Part shown: one piece after another, positions 1 to 11,600 of the stretch | Layout: the number at the start of each line of letters is the position of its first letter | How positions within the stretch are numbered: position 1 is the stretch's first letter | Assembly: GCA_946406115.1 (NCBI GenBank) | Contig: OX291545.1 | Coordinates: 27,461,153-27,525,152, forward strand | Length of the DNA stretch: 64,000 nt | Source: Apoda limacodes | Lineage: Eukaryota > Arthropoda > Insecta > Lepidoptera > Limacodidae | Direction: 5' to 3' | Program-made: the position numbers and the translations under genes | The notes under the pieces: generated by a model | Databases searched by the model: none | What the model saw: only the letters and a program-made list of their open reading frames with translations | Told to the model about the DNA's origin: nothing

Positions 1-387
1 CTTTAGATAGAACTTCTTGCCAGCTCTTTTTGGCAGAAATTAACATTGTTTACATTGTATTGATGATTCGAAAGTATTCTCAGAAATATATTTGAATAGG
101 TATAGTTTGATTTGCAAAACGAACGACTGTTGAAAGACGGTGCAGTGTAGTAGCAGTAAAAAATGCGGGCGATCCGAATAGGTACATTTTAAAAGGACTA
201 AATTATCCCGAAAATGTGCTAACCCATGCCCGGCTTGGGCAGCTGCCCCTCCCTGCCCCTACCTGGCTTCGCCCTTGCATGCTAGCAGTTTTCAGCAAGG
301 GTTAAATAGTGAATAGAAATATAAATATATATAAATCAAATACTTTAGAATAGTGGCATGTAATTCACAGAAAACCTGAGTACTCAC

Positions 388-3300
388 ATAATGGTTTCAT
401 CTTTAATAAATTTTCTGATTTGGGTAGACTTTGATAGGTATCTTGAGATAAATGATGCTCTTCATCACTCAATTTCAATAACTTGGTACCATGTAACAAC
501 ACATCTTCTGAATCTTCGAGCTTTCTTTTCACATTTGAACACTCAGCTTTATTTTTTTCTGTAAAAGAAATGTTTACAGTAAAATAATAAAACCATGTAT
601 TTTACATTTAAATAATAGTGTGAGTAGGTACATGGTGTAAATAAGCTAATTTGTACAAAGTGTATCACAGTTCCTGTCTTATTTTTTATACTTATTTTCA
701 TTGGCTGAATTATATACAAGCATAGGCATATATATCCCGGGTGTCCACTCATAATGCTTAAAAAAAATCCCTGACTTTTCAAAGTCAAAGTCAAAATGGT
801 TTATTCAAATAAGGATTTTACAATCACTTTTGAATCGTCAAAGTTATAAAATATTATTTTCCCTGACCAACCATCAAAACAAAAAGCCAATTATATCCAT
901 AATCAAACCTATTTATTACTATACTAGCTGACCCGGCGAACGTTGTTTCTTTTTTTAAAACATTGCCGCACCAACCTATTGTGAAAGGGTTGTACAAATT
1001 CAGAAACCTTCCCCGACGTGTGCATAACAACTTACTCAAATTTCATTACAAACGGTTTACCACTATTGCACGAGTCCGACTCGCACTTGACAATTTTTTC
1101 TTTCTCAGAAACCTTCCCCGGCGTGTGCATAACAACCTACCAAAATTACGACCCTTTCAGAAAATGCTATTTTATCGGATGCCTACGTCATACAAAGAAC
1201 ACACCCTCCAAGTTTTAGATCTCCATGAGCGGTTTAGGCTGTGCGTTGATCCGTCAGTCGGTCATTCAGGACAAAGCATTTTATAAACTAAAAGTGCAAA
1301 ACCTCTTTAAGCTTAGAAACCTTCAAATGAGGTACTAATACAGTATGTTGACTTTCCAGACATTCCAATTAGTATTTCCAAGAGTATTTGCTTATGTTTT
1401 TATGTGAGTTCAACTTTTTTTCACTGGCAGTCCCTGACCACCTTGAGCTTCCCTGACTTTCCAGAAAGTGTTTCAAAATTGATTGGAATGAAATGAACAT
1501 AGTCAGTAAATGTGGGACTGTAGTTGTATTGTTTCATAGCATACAGCTCATATTCTCAGAAAAGATGTGGTAAAGAGTACTTACTCTAAGCCCTTGATTG
1601 TATATGAAAGCATTGATGCGTATAGATAAAGCAAAGGAAAGTGTACCAGGATCGCAGCGAATAGCAGTCTTTGGTCTGTTTCTACCCCTTTAAGGAACAG
1701 AAGTGATGTTATGTATGTATGTATATTCCACGAAATGTAAAAATGCAATTTTATTTTAAAACTTTTGAACTATTTTGTGTTATCAAACAACGTTCATTAT
1801 TCTACATATTACTAGTTCTGTTTTTTTCTTTCCTAATTTAACCACAGTGATTAGATGGCAGAATTTTAAAAGTAAGTACCTAAAAATATTTCAAAAAGTG
1901 GTTGAAGTCAATGTAGTTTAAGAAATAAATATTTAAGTCAAAGCCCTTAAGTCTGAGGAGAGACTTTGCCTCCCTGTGTGTGTTCTACCGCTTGTACAAT
2001 GGATTGTGTTCTGAGGAATTGTTCGAAATGATGCCCACGGCTACTTTCTACCATTGCACTGCTCGCCATGGACAGGGAATTCATTCTCACACTTTGGAAC
2101 CGAAATGGTCGCGTACAGTGCGGTTTCCGAGAAACTTCCTCCCGCGAACGCTTGGATTGTGGAATGAGCTCCCTGCCAAGGTTTTTTCTAAGGACTACAG
2201 TATGGGGTTCTTCAAAAAAGAAGTTATTAGATTTCTGAAGGGTCGGCAACGCGCGAGTGATGCCCCTGGTGTTGCAAGCGTCCATAGGCTACGGTGACCG
2301 CTTATCATCAGGCGGACCGTAGGCTTGTTTGCCACCTTAGTGGTATAAAAAAAAAAAAAAAAGGAAAAAAAACTTTTGTACAATGTTATAAATGTAGTTA
2401 TGTGTTGCATGTGCATTACAGTGATAGCACATTGATGTTGGTAGATATAAATAGTAATAAAATGACTGACCTATTGATTTAATTGGTATTTGTCTAAATC
2501 TAATAGGCACCTTTTATGCAACATAATACATTCTTTGTACACATTGTTCACATCAAATTAAAATTAAGAGTTAAATTGTACGCCTCATAAGCGGAGCGGT
2601 GAGGTACTGCTCTACTCTCGACATGTCAAAAAACCCAGTCTTTCAAAACTTAAATGACATCTTTTTTTTAATATAACACTTACAGGATAATATGAGTGCA
2701 CTAATATGAAGTTAAATAATCTGTCTAGCACATATGGTACATTTTATAAACAATTAATTTGTTTAATATAATAAATAATACAATTAAAACTAATCATTCT
2801 TGGACGTCCGTGAGTCTGTGTTTATGTGACTTTTGTTTTTAATACATAAAGTATTACACTGTGGAATTGATTCCTAGTTAATATTAGCGTTCTAAGTACT
2901 GTCGTTTAATTATAATTTATAAAAAACTAATATACCACTGTATACTGTATATCTATATATATATTTTTTATTTTTATTTTATAGTATATTTTTTCCTCAC
3001 CTTATTTGTTATTTTATTTTAAAAAACTTGAGTTTTTGTTTTAGAATTTTTTTTTAAATGTGAATGACCGCTATGAGGCGTGCACTTTTGGATTTTCCAA
3101 ATTTTTTATAAAAATTAAATTAATAAGGACTCACCATCAGATTGAGAACTTTGACTGAAATTTACTGGTGTCTGAATAACACATTCTACTGAAACTTCCT
3201 GAGAAGTAGATGCTTTACATATACCAGAAAACACACTTCCAACTGCTACTTCTGAAGATGAACTAGTAAATGATGAAGATCTTGCATATGTATGATCAGT

Positions 3301-5127
3301 CTCAACCTTGGAATATGTATGGTCTGATTCACCTATAAAGTATAAAAAATATAGCCTTTTAGAAAACAGTACTACTGGAAAATAACAATAAACCAAATTG
3401 TTTGTCACAACAAGTTCAGTGCAACTTTTATCTGAGATATTGTACCTATTAAATTTAAGTTAGTTTCAAAAAAAAAATTAAAAAATAAACTTAAGTAATT
3501 ATCATATTATTTAATTTTACTACTTATTTACAATACTGATTTATACCATAAACCGCTGGTAAGTTATTCAACATATACTCTTTTAAGAAATAATCATATG
3601 AATAGTATATCATATGATTAATTGATAATTCAGTATTAGTGTGCTTGCATAAAGCAGCAGGTTCCTGGTACAGTCAAGTCAGTACAGGTCGGTATGGATC
3701 AGTACAGGCAAACTACCTTCATATATTTGTATGCACTCTCACATAAAGAAACAGGTTGCCCCATGTGGGTAGCAAATAGTAGTACCTGTTCATTGAAGCA
3801 TTTACCAATGTAAGGTACATACTGTACACAAAATGGATGTGAATATAGAAGTTTTAATAACATTAGTGTTAGACAAGCCAGCTTTTCACTGATTTCTATA
3901 ATAAATATAAAGTTTATAAATTACTATTTTTATTAAACCTAATAATAAAGATTAAAATTAAAGTATGTAAATGTGTATTTAACTATGCCTTTTTGGTACA
4001 CTATTTAAAACTATTCTAAAATGATTTTTATTTACTTAACTAATAATAACTAGTTTTTCTCCAGGTGAAATGAGTTGAACTTGCCAGTTACATCAACTTT
4101 AAATAAGGCAATGTACTAGTTTACTTAATACATAGTTGAATGTGTCTAGTAATAATGACTTTATCATTCTGGTATTATGCTTTTAGAAATAATTGATAAT
4201 ACAATCGATATTTTTTTCTTTTACTATCATTGTTAGTAACTCCAACTGTCCTCTTTTAACTTTTAAAATAAATAAATAAGAAAAAAAACCTTCGTCTGAT
4301 GAACTGGAGTCCATAATAGTCACTACAAACAGTTTTACCCGTTTCTTTATATAGGTTGATCTAAACCTACCAGTATCGATCTGCTCTGACAAATCAGAAA
4401 CGAAACACCTGTTTCTTTATGCAAGCACCTTTAGTCTTTAAACACAGAACATTCGATTTTAAACTTTCTTGTTGTGTTTTTGAACGGACCTTTAGTGGTA
4501 TGACAGATTAACACCAAAATTGTTGTCTAATATATGGGGTGTGGTATGCTGATATATGTAGTGATTTACTTCGGTCAGAGTAACAAAGGATACATACAGA
4601 GTAACAAGGGGTGATCATCACCCTTACTAGCGTTATTTTTATAACATATCTAATATAGCAGCAGTGTAAATAGTTATTACAGTGTAAATAATTTCAAAAT
4701 GACAACTGTATTGTTACCCTAAGCGTCAAGTTCAATATCATTTTTTCAACTACAAAATTACGTTTTGGTACACATTCTAAACTTTATTATAAATAGGATA
4801 TAAAGAAAACAACATAGTTTAGGATTACTTACCAACAATGTTTACTGGAGTATTGGGTACACCAGAGTATATTTCTTCTGCTGTGAAAAGTGTTGGGCAA
4901 GCATGTCTTAACCTATTGTTACCAACAAGAAACTTTGCTTCGAAGTGTTTAATACAGATTTTCTTCGATATCACTTGCTTTGCAGTCATGTTAGCTAACT
5001 CTGCGCAATAAGGCACTACACGGGTAACCCACAAGTCTCTTATTGTATTGGTTTTAGGAAAGTTAAACAGCTTAGTATTATATTTAGTAGAATAACATGA
5101 GGATACGCAACAAGTTATTTTAGACAT
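388..5127 (-). CDS. THAP domain-containing protein, 3' part missing
   Basis: Exon 1 (5127-4833) starts at an ATG whose product opens MSKITCCVSSC and contains a THAP C2CH zinc finger: Cys6/Cys7 and Cys11, a conserved Trp33, Cys58-x2-His61 followed by a Phe, and an ACPTLF sequence where the family has AVPTIF. THAP domains bind specific DNA; many belong to transcription regulators or domesticated P-type transposases. An upstream in-frame ATG exists, but THAP proteins normally begin just before the first Cys. Probable further exons are 4322-4290 (33 bp, weak donor, possibly a cassette), 3332-3135 (Ser/Thr-rich, acidic) and 558-388 (charged, Lys/Glu-rich). All junctions keep frame, with donors GTAAGT, GTTTTT, GTGAGT and GTGAGT. 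Exon 558-388 ends inside a codon, so the gene runs past the left edge. Its start lies 507 bp from the divergent LACTB2 start. The THAP identity is solid; the downstream exon chain is inference and the target is unknown. Confidence 0.72.
779..852 (-). mobile_element. LINE 3'-tail fragment
   Basis: This stretch carries the 'caaagtcaaagtcaaaat...tttattcaaat...cacttttgaatcgtcaaagtt' pattern. Read on the minus strand it matches the tail of the LINE fragment at 59930-60228, sharing 'actttgacgattcaaaagtg' and 'tttgaataaa'. It is a short 5'-truncated insertion in the intron or downstream region of the THAP gene. Confidence 0.6.
905..1290. repeat. Dispersed repeat with internal duplication
   Basis: The stretch begins 'agctgacccggcgaacgttgtttc', a motif I know as common in lepidopteran interspersed repeats. 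It then contains the phrase 'agaaaccttccccg(a/g)cgtgtgcataacaac' twice, at about 1001-1032 and 1107-1138. The overlapping open frames here look like by-products of the repeat. I assign no function. Confidence 0.45.
1941..2362 (+). mobile_element. 5'-truncated CR1/jockey-like LINE, 3' end
   Basis: The stretch is nearly collinear with 59425-59840 of the large LINE, starting at 'agcccttaagtctgaggaga' and ending 'gccaccttagtggtat' followed by a poly(A) tail. It codes the C-terminal tail of the reverse-transcriptase polyprotein (LYNGLCSEELFEMM... to the final VASVHRLR). There is no promoter or catalytic domain, so this is a dead copy produced by incomplete reverse transcription. Confidence 0.9.
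2579..3084. mobile_element. MITE-like element with imperfect terminal inverted repeats
   Basis: The left edge reads 'tacgcctcataagcgg'. The right edge read on the opposite strand is 'gcacgcctcatagcgg', so about 15 bp of inverted repeat bounds an AT-rich core of about 500 bp without coding potential. The target-site duplication is unclear. It lies downstream of exon 3332-3135 of the THAP gene, inside an intron. Confidence 0.45.
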
Positions 5128-5175
5128 TGTTAAACCTAGCACAAAAATTCCAAGTCCAAAAACAATGTAGCAACC

Positions 5176-5316
5176 CACGTCAGTATCCAATTTCAAGCCA
5201 AATTGTCACAAAACAGATATCCACATCAGTATCCAAGTTCAAGCCAAGTCGTAACTAAATAGGAATTCCACGTCGGTGTCCAAATTCAAGCCAAGTCGTT
5301 ACAAAATAGAAATTCA
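5176..5316. repeat. Three-copy 46 bp tandem repeat in divergent promoter
   Basis: Three imperfect units start at 5176, 5222 and 5269, each with the core 'cac(g/a)tc(a/g)gt(a/g)tccaa(n)ttcaagccaa'. They lie just upstream of the THAP start and about 320-460 bp upstream of LACTB2, between the two divergent genes. They could be repeated regulatory sites for either gene, or a neutral minisatellite. Confidence 0.7.
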
Positions 5317-5634
5317 CAAATAAATTTGGAAAAGCTAAGCGAACGAGTAAAACCACAGATCACAGAAGAACAAAAACCGTAAGCAATCAAAATGGCGTCT
5401 GAGGGCAGGGGCAAGCGGGGGGGTGCGATGCTACCGCTATCTGCCTTTGATTTCTCTCGAAAGCAAAACTTCTAGCAATATATGAACTGTCAACGCCGTG
5501 AATATAGTGTTTTAGGCTTAGTGGGTAGATACAGTATTCATTTTAGGTTACCCATAAAAAAAGAACTTTGAACTCGATAAACTAATTTCATTATCGTAAT
5601 CGTAAATTAGCTACCTAAGCTATCTAGAACAATA

Positions 5635-8600
5635 ATGGCAGCTGGTATACCAAATGTCACAAAATTATCAAGAAGCATAATCAGAATTTTAGGATGTAAT
5701 CCAGGTCCCATGACACTACAAGGAACCAATACGTACTTGATTGGCACAGGAAAAAAGTAAGTTGGTAGTTATGATCAAAAATGACATGGTGCAGAGAAGT
5801 AAAAAAATACTAAAGTTTATGAACTTGCTATCTTGATAGAGGGGCAGAGGTGCTGACCGCCCCATTCAAATAAAAACCTGTGTTACATATATATACATGC
5901 CGGCACATAAGTCTAGCTATGACCTTGAATGCGCTAAATTCATTTTTAAGATTTGTTTGATGTAGGTCTAAGGGGTGCAATACCTTTTAAATCATCACCA
6001 CTAGAGGGGCACAAAACTGGTTTTACTGAAATTAAAATAGTTTGTGATCCAGGTTAACACATATTTTCCTTTTTATTTTGAATCATTTATTATGTTTTGG
6101 ATTCATCAGAATTGAATTTTATTCTATCATACATTACAATCCAAAAAAAATTCTACATATATAAAAATGTATTTGTTTTTGTTTGTTTCTACAATATTGA
6201 TCTAATTGCCCTGAAACTGTGGTGTTTTAGTGCACATGACCAAATTTTCAAGGAAACCAAATCCTGACCCACTGTGTTAAAACTGTAAAACTGATTTTTT
6301 AACATACCTCTGGTTTTCTAACCTCTAGTTATAACGCGTTATAGACTTCATCCTCATGTGTACTGGTGCGGCCACAAATTCTTCTTTGTCATGTGTACTG
6401 TTGGGGCCACAAATTCTTTCACGGTAAATTATCATGCCAGAGTATTGTAGTATTAATATTTTATTTTGTATTGTGTGTTGTACTGTGTTATCAACAATGT
6501 TATTATTATTTAGACAAAACAAAAAAAATGTTCCAGATTTGTTTTTAAAATAAAAAGAGAGTGAGGAAATAGATAAATTATTTTTACATTATTTGGTAAT
6601 TACATAAAACCTTAGCATTTATAATGAAAAATATAGTTTTGCCTAGTCTGTCTTTTCATGTTAAACCTAACCGCAACCTAAAAGCATTGAATCACAATAG
6701 CTAATCATGCATGGATAAGAATTTGAGCAGCTTAATATAAATGGTTGTGACTAGTCTTTCTGAACAAATCCTGAGGTAGTGTCCATAAGTCAGAAAATCC
6801 AGAAAAAAAGGAGAGTTATGGATATTGTCTTTAAAGCACTGCTGGTTCAGCTTTAAATGGTAGATTTACTTACTGACTGCCAAACCAAAAACCAAAAAAA
6901 AATTCTGGTTACTTAATAATGTACTCACATTATATTTTTATGCTTGCTCCTATGGTAAATAGCGATATATGATAACATGCTTTAAGTAGCGAAATGTTGA
7001 TGAATGATGTTCACGGTTTTTATCCCCTTCACCTGTTCTTCAAGATATTTAATGTATATAACACAGTTTGTATGGCAGAATTTGGATCAGATGTTTTATC
7101 CCCAGAAGTTCCAGATATTTAATGCAACACAGTTTATATGAAACAAATTGGGTCAGATTCACTTTAAACAAATAAGTATCTTAACTGTTTTGCACAAAAA
7201 ATCCATAAAATAAGATACTTATTTAAACAATAAGTTTTGTCATGATAGTCGATCCATTCATATAATTTTAAATTGTCTTTTTTTAATCTTTATTTTCTAT
7301 AAATCTTGAAATTCTGGAAAAGGTTCCCTCTCTATTTCAGTCGTATACTATTGGATGCTGGTGATAAAGATGTCAATGAGTATCAGAAAAACTTAGCTGA
7401 AGTTATTCTGTCTGAGCAAGTAAATATAGAACACATAGTTGTTACACATTGGCATCATGACCATATAGGTGGAGTGGAGAATATTTATGGCACTATTGCA
7501 GGTAAAAATATATGACTACCGTTTCATAGGTGAAAGGTGAAAATTTATTCACTGTTCATTACTTTTCTGTTTTAGAATAGTTCTTGTAGTAAGAAAACTG
7601 CAAAGCCACATATTTTGACTGAGGTGTAGAGTTTGTGATGTTAGCGCTTGTAGAGTCAGGGTGTGTAGAGTGAGAAGCTTGGCTCAACAGAGATCTGAAA
7701 ACTTTTTGACAGTGCGAGCCATATGGTTTCGTCCTGGCAACATTTTACATGACAATTTTTTCGATGGGATATATTGGATATGAATTAAAACTTATCAATC
7801 TATAATACAACAAAAAAGTGTATAAATTTATAGCAATATTTATTATTTTTATTTATATTGTTTATACATATATATATATATGCGAGAAGTGACGAACCAT
7901 GGAAGGCACTAATGTTGTAAACTGATATGATGATGATAATATTATATTGTATTACCTGCTGTTAATATCATAAAATGGATTAATGCCTGGTCTCACTTAT
8001 AAAAAAGGCACAGTTACAACAATATACTGATTCTCAAAAAATATTATGTTGAGGAAATCTAAAATCCAGTCCAATCTATTATAAATGTGAAAGTAACTCT
8101 GTCTGTCTGTTACGTCTTCACACTTAAATTACTGTACAAATAAAGATGAAATTTGGCATGGAGATAGACTGAGTCCCAGGAAAAGACATAGGCTACTTGA
8201 AAACGTCAAGTGTGAGTCGGTTTTTTTCCTACGTATAATTCAACTGTATGTTTACAATAGGTTCCTGGATGGTTTGAAAACACAATTAGACCCGGTAGGT
8301 GGCGCTGCTGTCGGTGAGTCACTGATCTTCTCCTAAGCAGCAGTGATGATTTTCATGATTTTTAGTGTATGTTCGAGTGGGTCCCTGAAAGGATTGTATT
8401 TACAAATGCACCCGGTAGATGGCCCTGCAGTTGGTGTGTTACTGATCTTCTAAATGGCAGGGAAGATTTAAATGCTATTTTTTGTGTATGTTTGAGTGGG
8501 TCCCTGCAAGGTCTGAAAACAATATTGGACCCGGTAGATGGCGCTGCAGTCGGTGTGTCACTAATCTTCTTAACAGTAGGGAGGATTTTAATGATATTTT

Positions 8601-11600
8601 TTATGTACGTTCGAGTGGGTCCCTGCAAGATTTTAATTCACAATTTGGTTGGTTGAAATTTAAAATATCATATTAAATGAGGAGCTGCCTTTCCGGGCAG
8701 GACAATGCCTGCTGGGTCTGGTTTCATTTCTATAATTGAGAAGTTGCCATTGAAATGCTATACCAATACTCGAATTTAAGGGGGGTGGAACCACGGGTAA
8801 ATTTGGCATGGAGATAATTTTAGAGCTGGGAAAGTACATAGGCTACTAAAAAACCGCAAAGTGTGAGTCGGTTTTTTTTCTATAATACTTAATATTTTTT
8901 CTATTAAAATCCTACACCGATAACCGAATTTAGGGCGGGTGAAAACGCGGGAAAAAGCTAGTCCAATAATATTGCTTAAACCAAAAATTTCCTTTTTGCC
9001 AATGGAGACTGTATATAAATAGAATATAATAATTTTATGAGTTTTAAGTAAATAATAATACAAATAATACAGTTAGTCTGTTTTATGTAGTTAAATTTCT
9101 TCTTTATACTATGGCATATTACAGCGGCGCCGACTATATGGGGCCTAAGTGTGCTCAAACCCTCAAATGTTAGTGTCTTAGAGCACTTAGGCCAATAATT
9201 TACGGTGTTACTATTATTCCGGGGATTTACCCTCCACCCCCTCCTCCAGTAATTATATGAAGTTGGTGTGCAGCTATACTATTATACTTGGATTATAGAC
9301 ACAAACTATTTTAGGTGTACCCAAAGTTTGGAAACACAGAAGAAGTCAAAAGGATGCACCAGACAAGGAATTACCATCATCAATACCTTTGAACTGGCTA
9401 TCAGATGGACAAGAAATTAAAGTGGAAGGTGCTACTGTCAAAGTACACCACACGCCTGGACACACTACAGATCATGTTGTTCTAACTCTATTAGAAGAAA
9501 ACATACTTTTCAGTGGGGACTGTATATTGGGTGAAGGTACAGCAGTGTTTGAAGATTTGTATACTTACATGAAAAGTTTGCAGAAAATCCTTGAGCTAAA
9601 ACCTAAAGAAATATATCCAGGTCATGGAAATGTAGTTAAGGTAGGTATTAATAAAAAAGAAACTTAATAGTGGAAATTTTGAATTAATAAAAAAAATGTT
9701 TCTTTTATTGTCATGTAACAAAAATTACTTAAATTTCATCATTTAAAAAATAATAGTAAAAATATTGTCTCATTGTAGCTTATATTGGTCCCCTTCTGGA
9801 CATAAGCTATGGCGCGCAATTTCTCCCGGTCCTCGGCCTTCCGCATGCAGTCACTACCAGCCACCTTTTTAAGGTCGTCGGTCCACCGGGCTGGAGGGCG
9901 TCCCACGCTTCGCCTTCCCATACGCAGTCCCCACTCTAGGACACGTCTGCTCCACCGACCATCGGTCCTCCGACAGACGTGGCGAGCCCTCTGCCACTTC
10001 AGCTTGCTAATTTTGCGAGCTATATCGGTAACTTTGGTTCTCCTCCGGATGTACTCATTTCGGATTCGATCCCTTAGTGACACTCCGATCATAGCTCGCT
10101 CCATTGCGCGCTGTGCGACCTTCAATTTTTGGACCAGCCCGGCTGTAAGTGTCCACGTTTCGGCGGCGTTGACTGGTAGGCACTGGTCAAAGACTTTCGT
10201 CTTCAGACTTTGCGGTATAGGCGACGTGAAGACTTGACGAAGTTTACTAAATGCTGCCCACTCTAGCCGGATCCTCCTATCGGCTTCCTTCTCAAAATTG
10301 TTCCGGCCCAGTTGGATTTTCTGTTCAAGGTACACATAAACCTGGACAACTTCGAGTAAGGTACACGCGACGTATACTGGCATTGGCACGACGTGTTGAT
10401 TGAACATGACTTTTGTCATGCCAAGGCCCACTCGTCGAGAGGATTCATCTAAGGAGTGCAACATTTCGCTCAGTTCTTCCAATGACTCTGCCATACTAAC
10501 AATGTCGACGGCAAACCTTAGGTGTGCGATGAATTCGTCGTTTATGTTTATGCCCCGCCCAGCCCAGTCCAAGGTTTTGAAGACATCTTCTAACGCGTTG
10601 GTGAACAGTTTCGGGGATATGACATCCCCCTGTCTTACACCTCTACGCAGCGGGATGGCAGTTGTCCTATGGTCCTATGGAACAGGACGGTCATCGTAGC
10701 AGCGTTGTAAAGACACCGCAGCACCTCAATATATCGCCAGTCTATACGACACCGCTGCAAAGAATCTAGCACAGCCCAGGTTTCGATGAGATCAAAGGCT
10801 TTCTCGTAGTCCACAAACGCCATACACAGCGGCTGATTATACTCTTGAGTTTTTTGTATAATCTACTGAATGTGATCTACGGTACTGAATCCTTTCCGAA
10901 ACCCAGTCTGTTCTGGTGGCTAAAACATGTCAAGTTTTCCAGCGAGATGATTCGTGACAACTCTAGAGAACAGCTTATGCACGTGGCTTAGAAGTGATAT
11001 CGGTCGGTAGTTCTTAAGTAGAGTTTTATCTCCCTTTTTTAAGAATAATACCACCACACTTCTGCGCCACGCCTCCGGTGTAGTTCCGTTATGGATGACA
11101 ATATTAAAAAGCTTTGCTAACTCTGTATGGACTGGAGTGCCGCAGACTTTTAGAAGCTCAGTCGTAATGCCGTCATCGCCCGGAGCTTTGTTGTTTCTAA
11201 GCTGTTCCAGAGCCGCACTAATCTCACTTTGGTCAACGTCCGGGATATCCTCGGTGAAGTGGCACGTCAGCTTGGCTCTTAGATCACCGGTTATGAGGGA
11301 TGTGGCGGCCTAGCCGCATAAAACATGTAGAGTTGTCCATAAAACAATTCGGCTTCTGTTGAGATATCTGGTTTTATTAGACGACCTTATTACGACCTTA
11401 TTAGACGATTTCTTTCGGCCTTGTAATTGATATTTCGAGTGCCTCTAACAAGTCTGTGATCACTCCCGGTGTTGAACCTATTGATCACCGAGACATCTCT
11501 AAATATGTTCCGTCAATCTGCCAAAATAAAATCTATCTCATTCCTAGTCACAGCGTCGGGACTTCGCCAGGTCCACCTTCTATGGTAACTCTTCTTGTAG

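Noticed and set aside
8362..8676. Overlapping open frames on both strands
   Set aside because: They follow the 120 bp tandem unit; open frames arise from unit length being a multiple of three.
9809..10237. 142-codon plus-strand open frame
   Set aside because: Shadow of the RTE C-terminal coding region on the minus strand.
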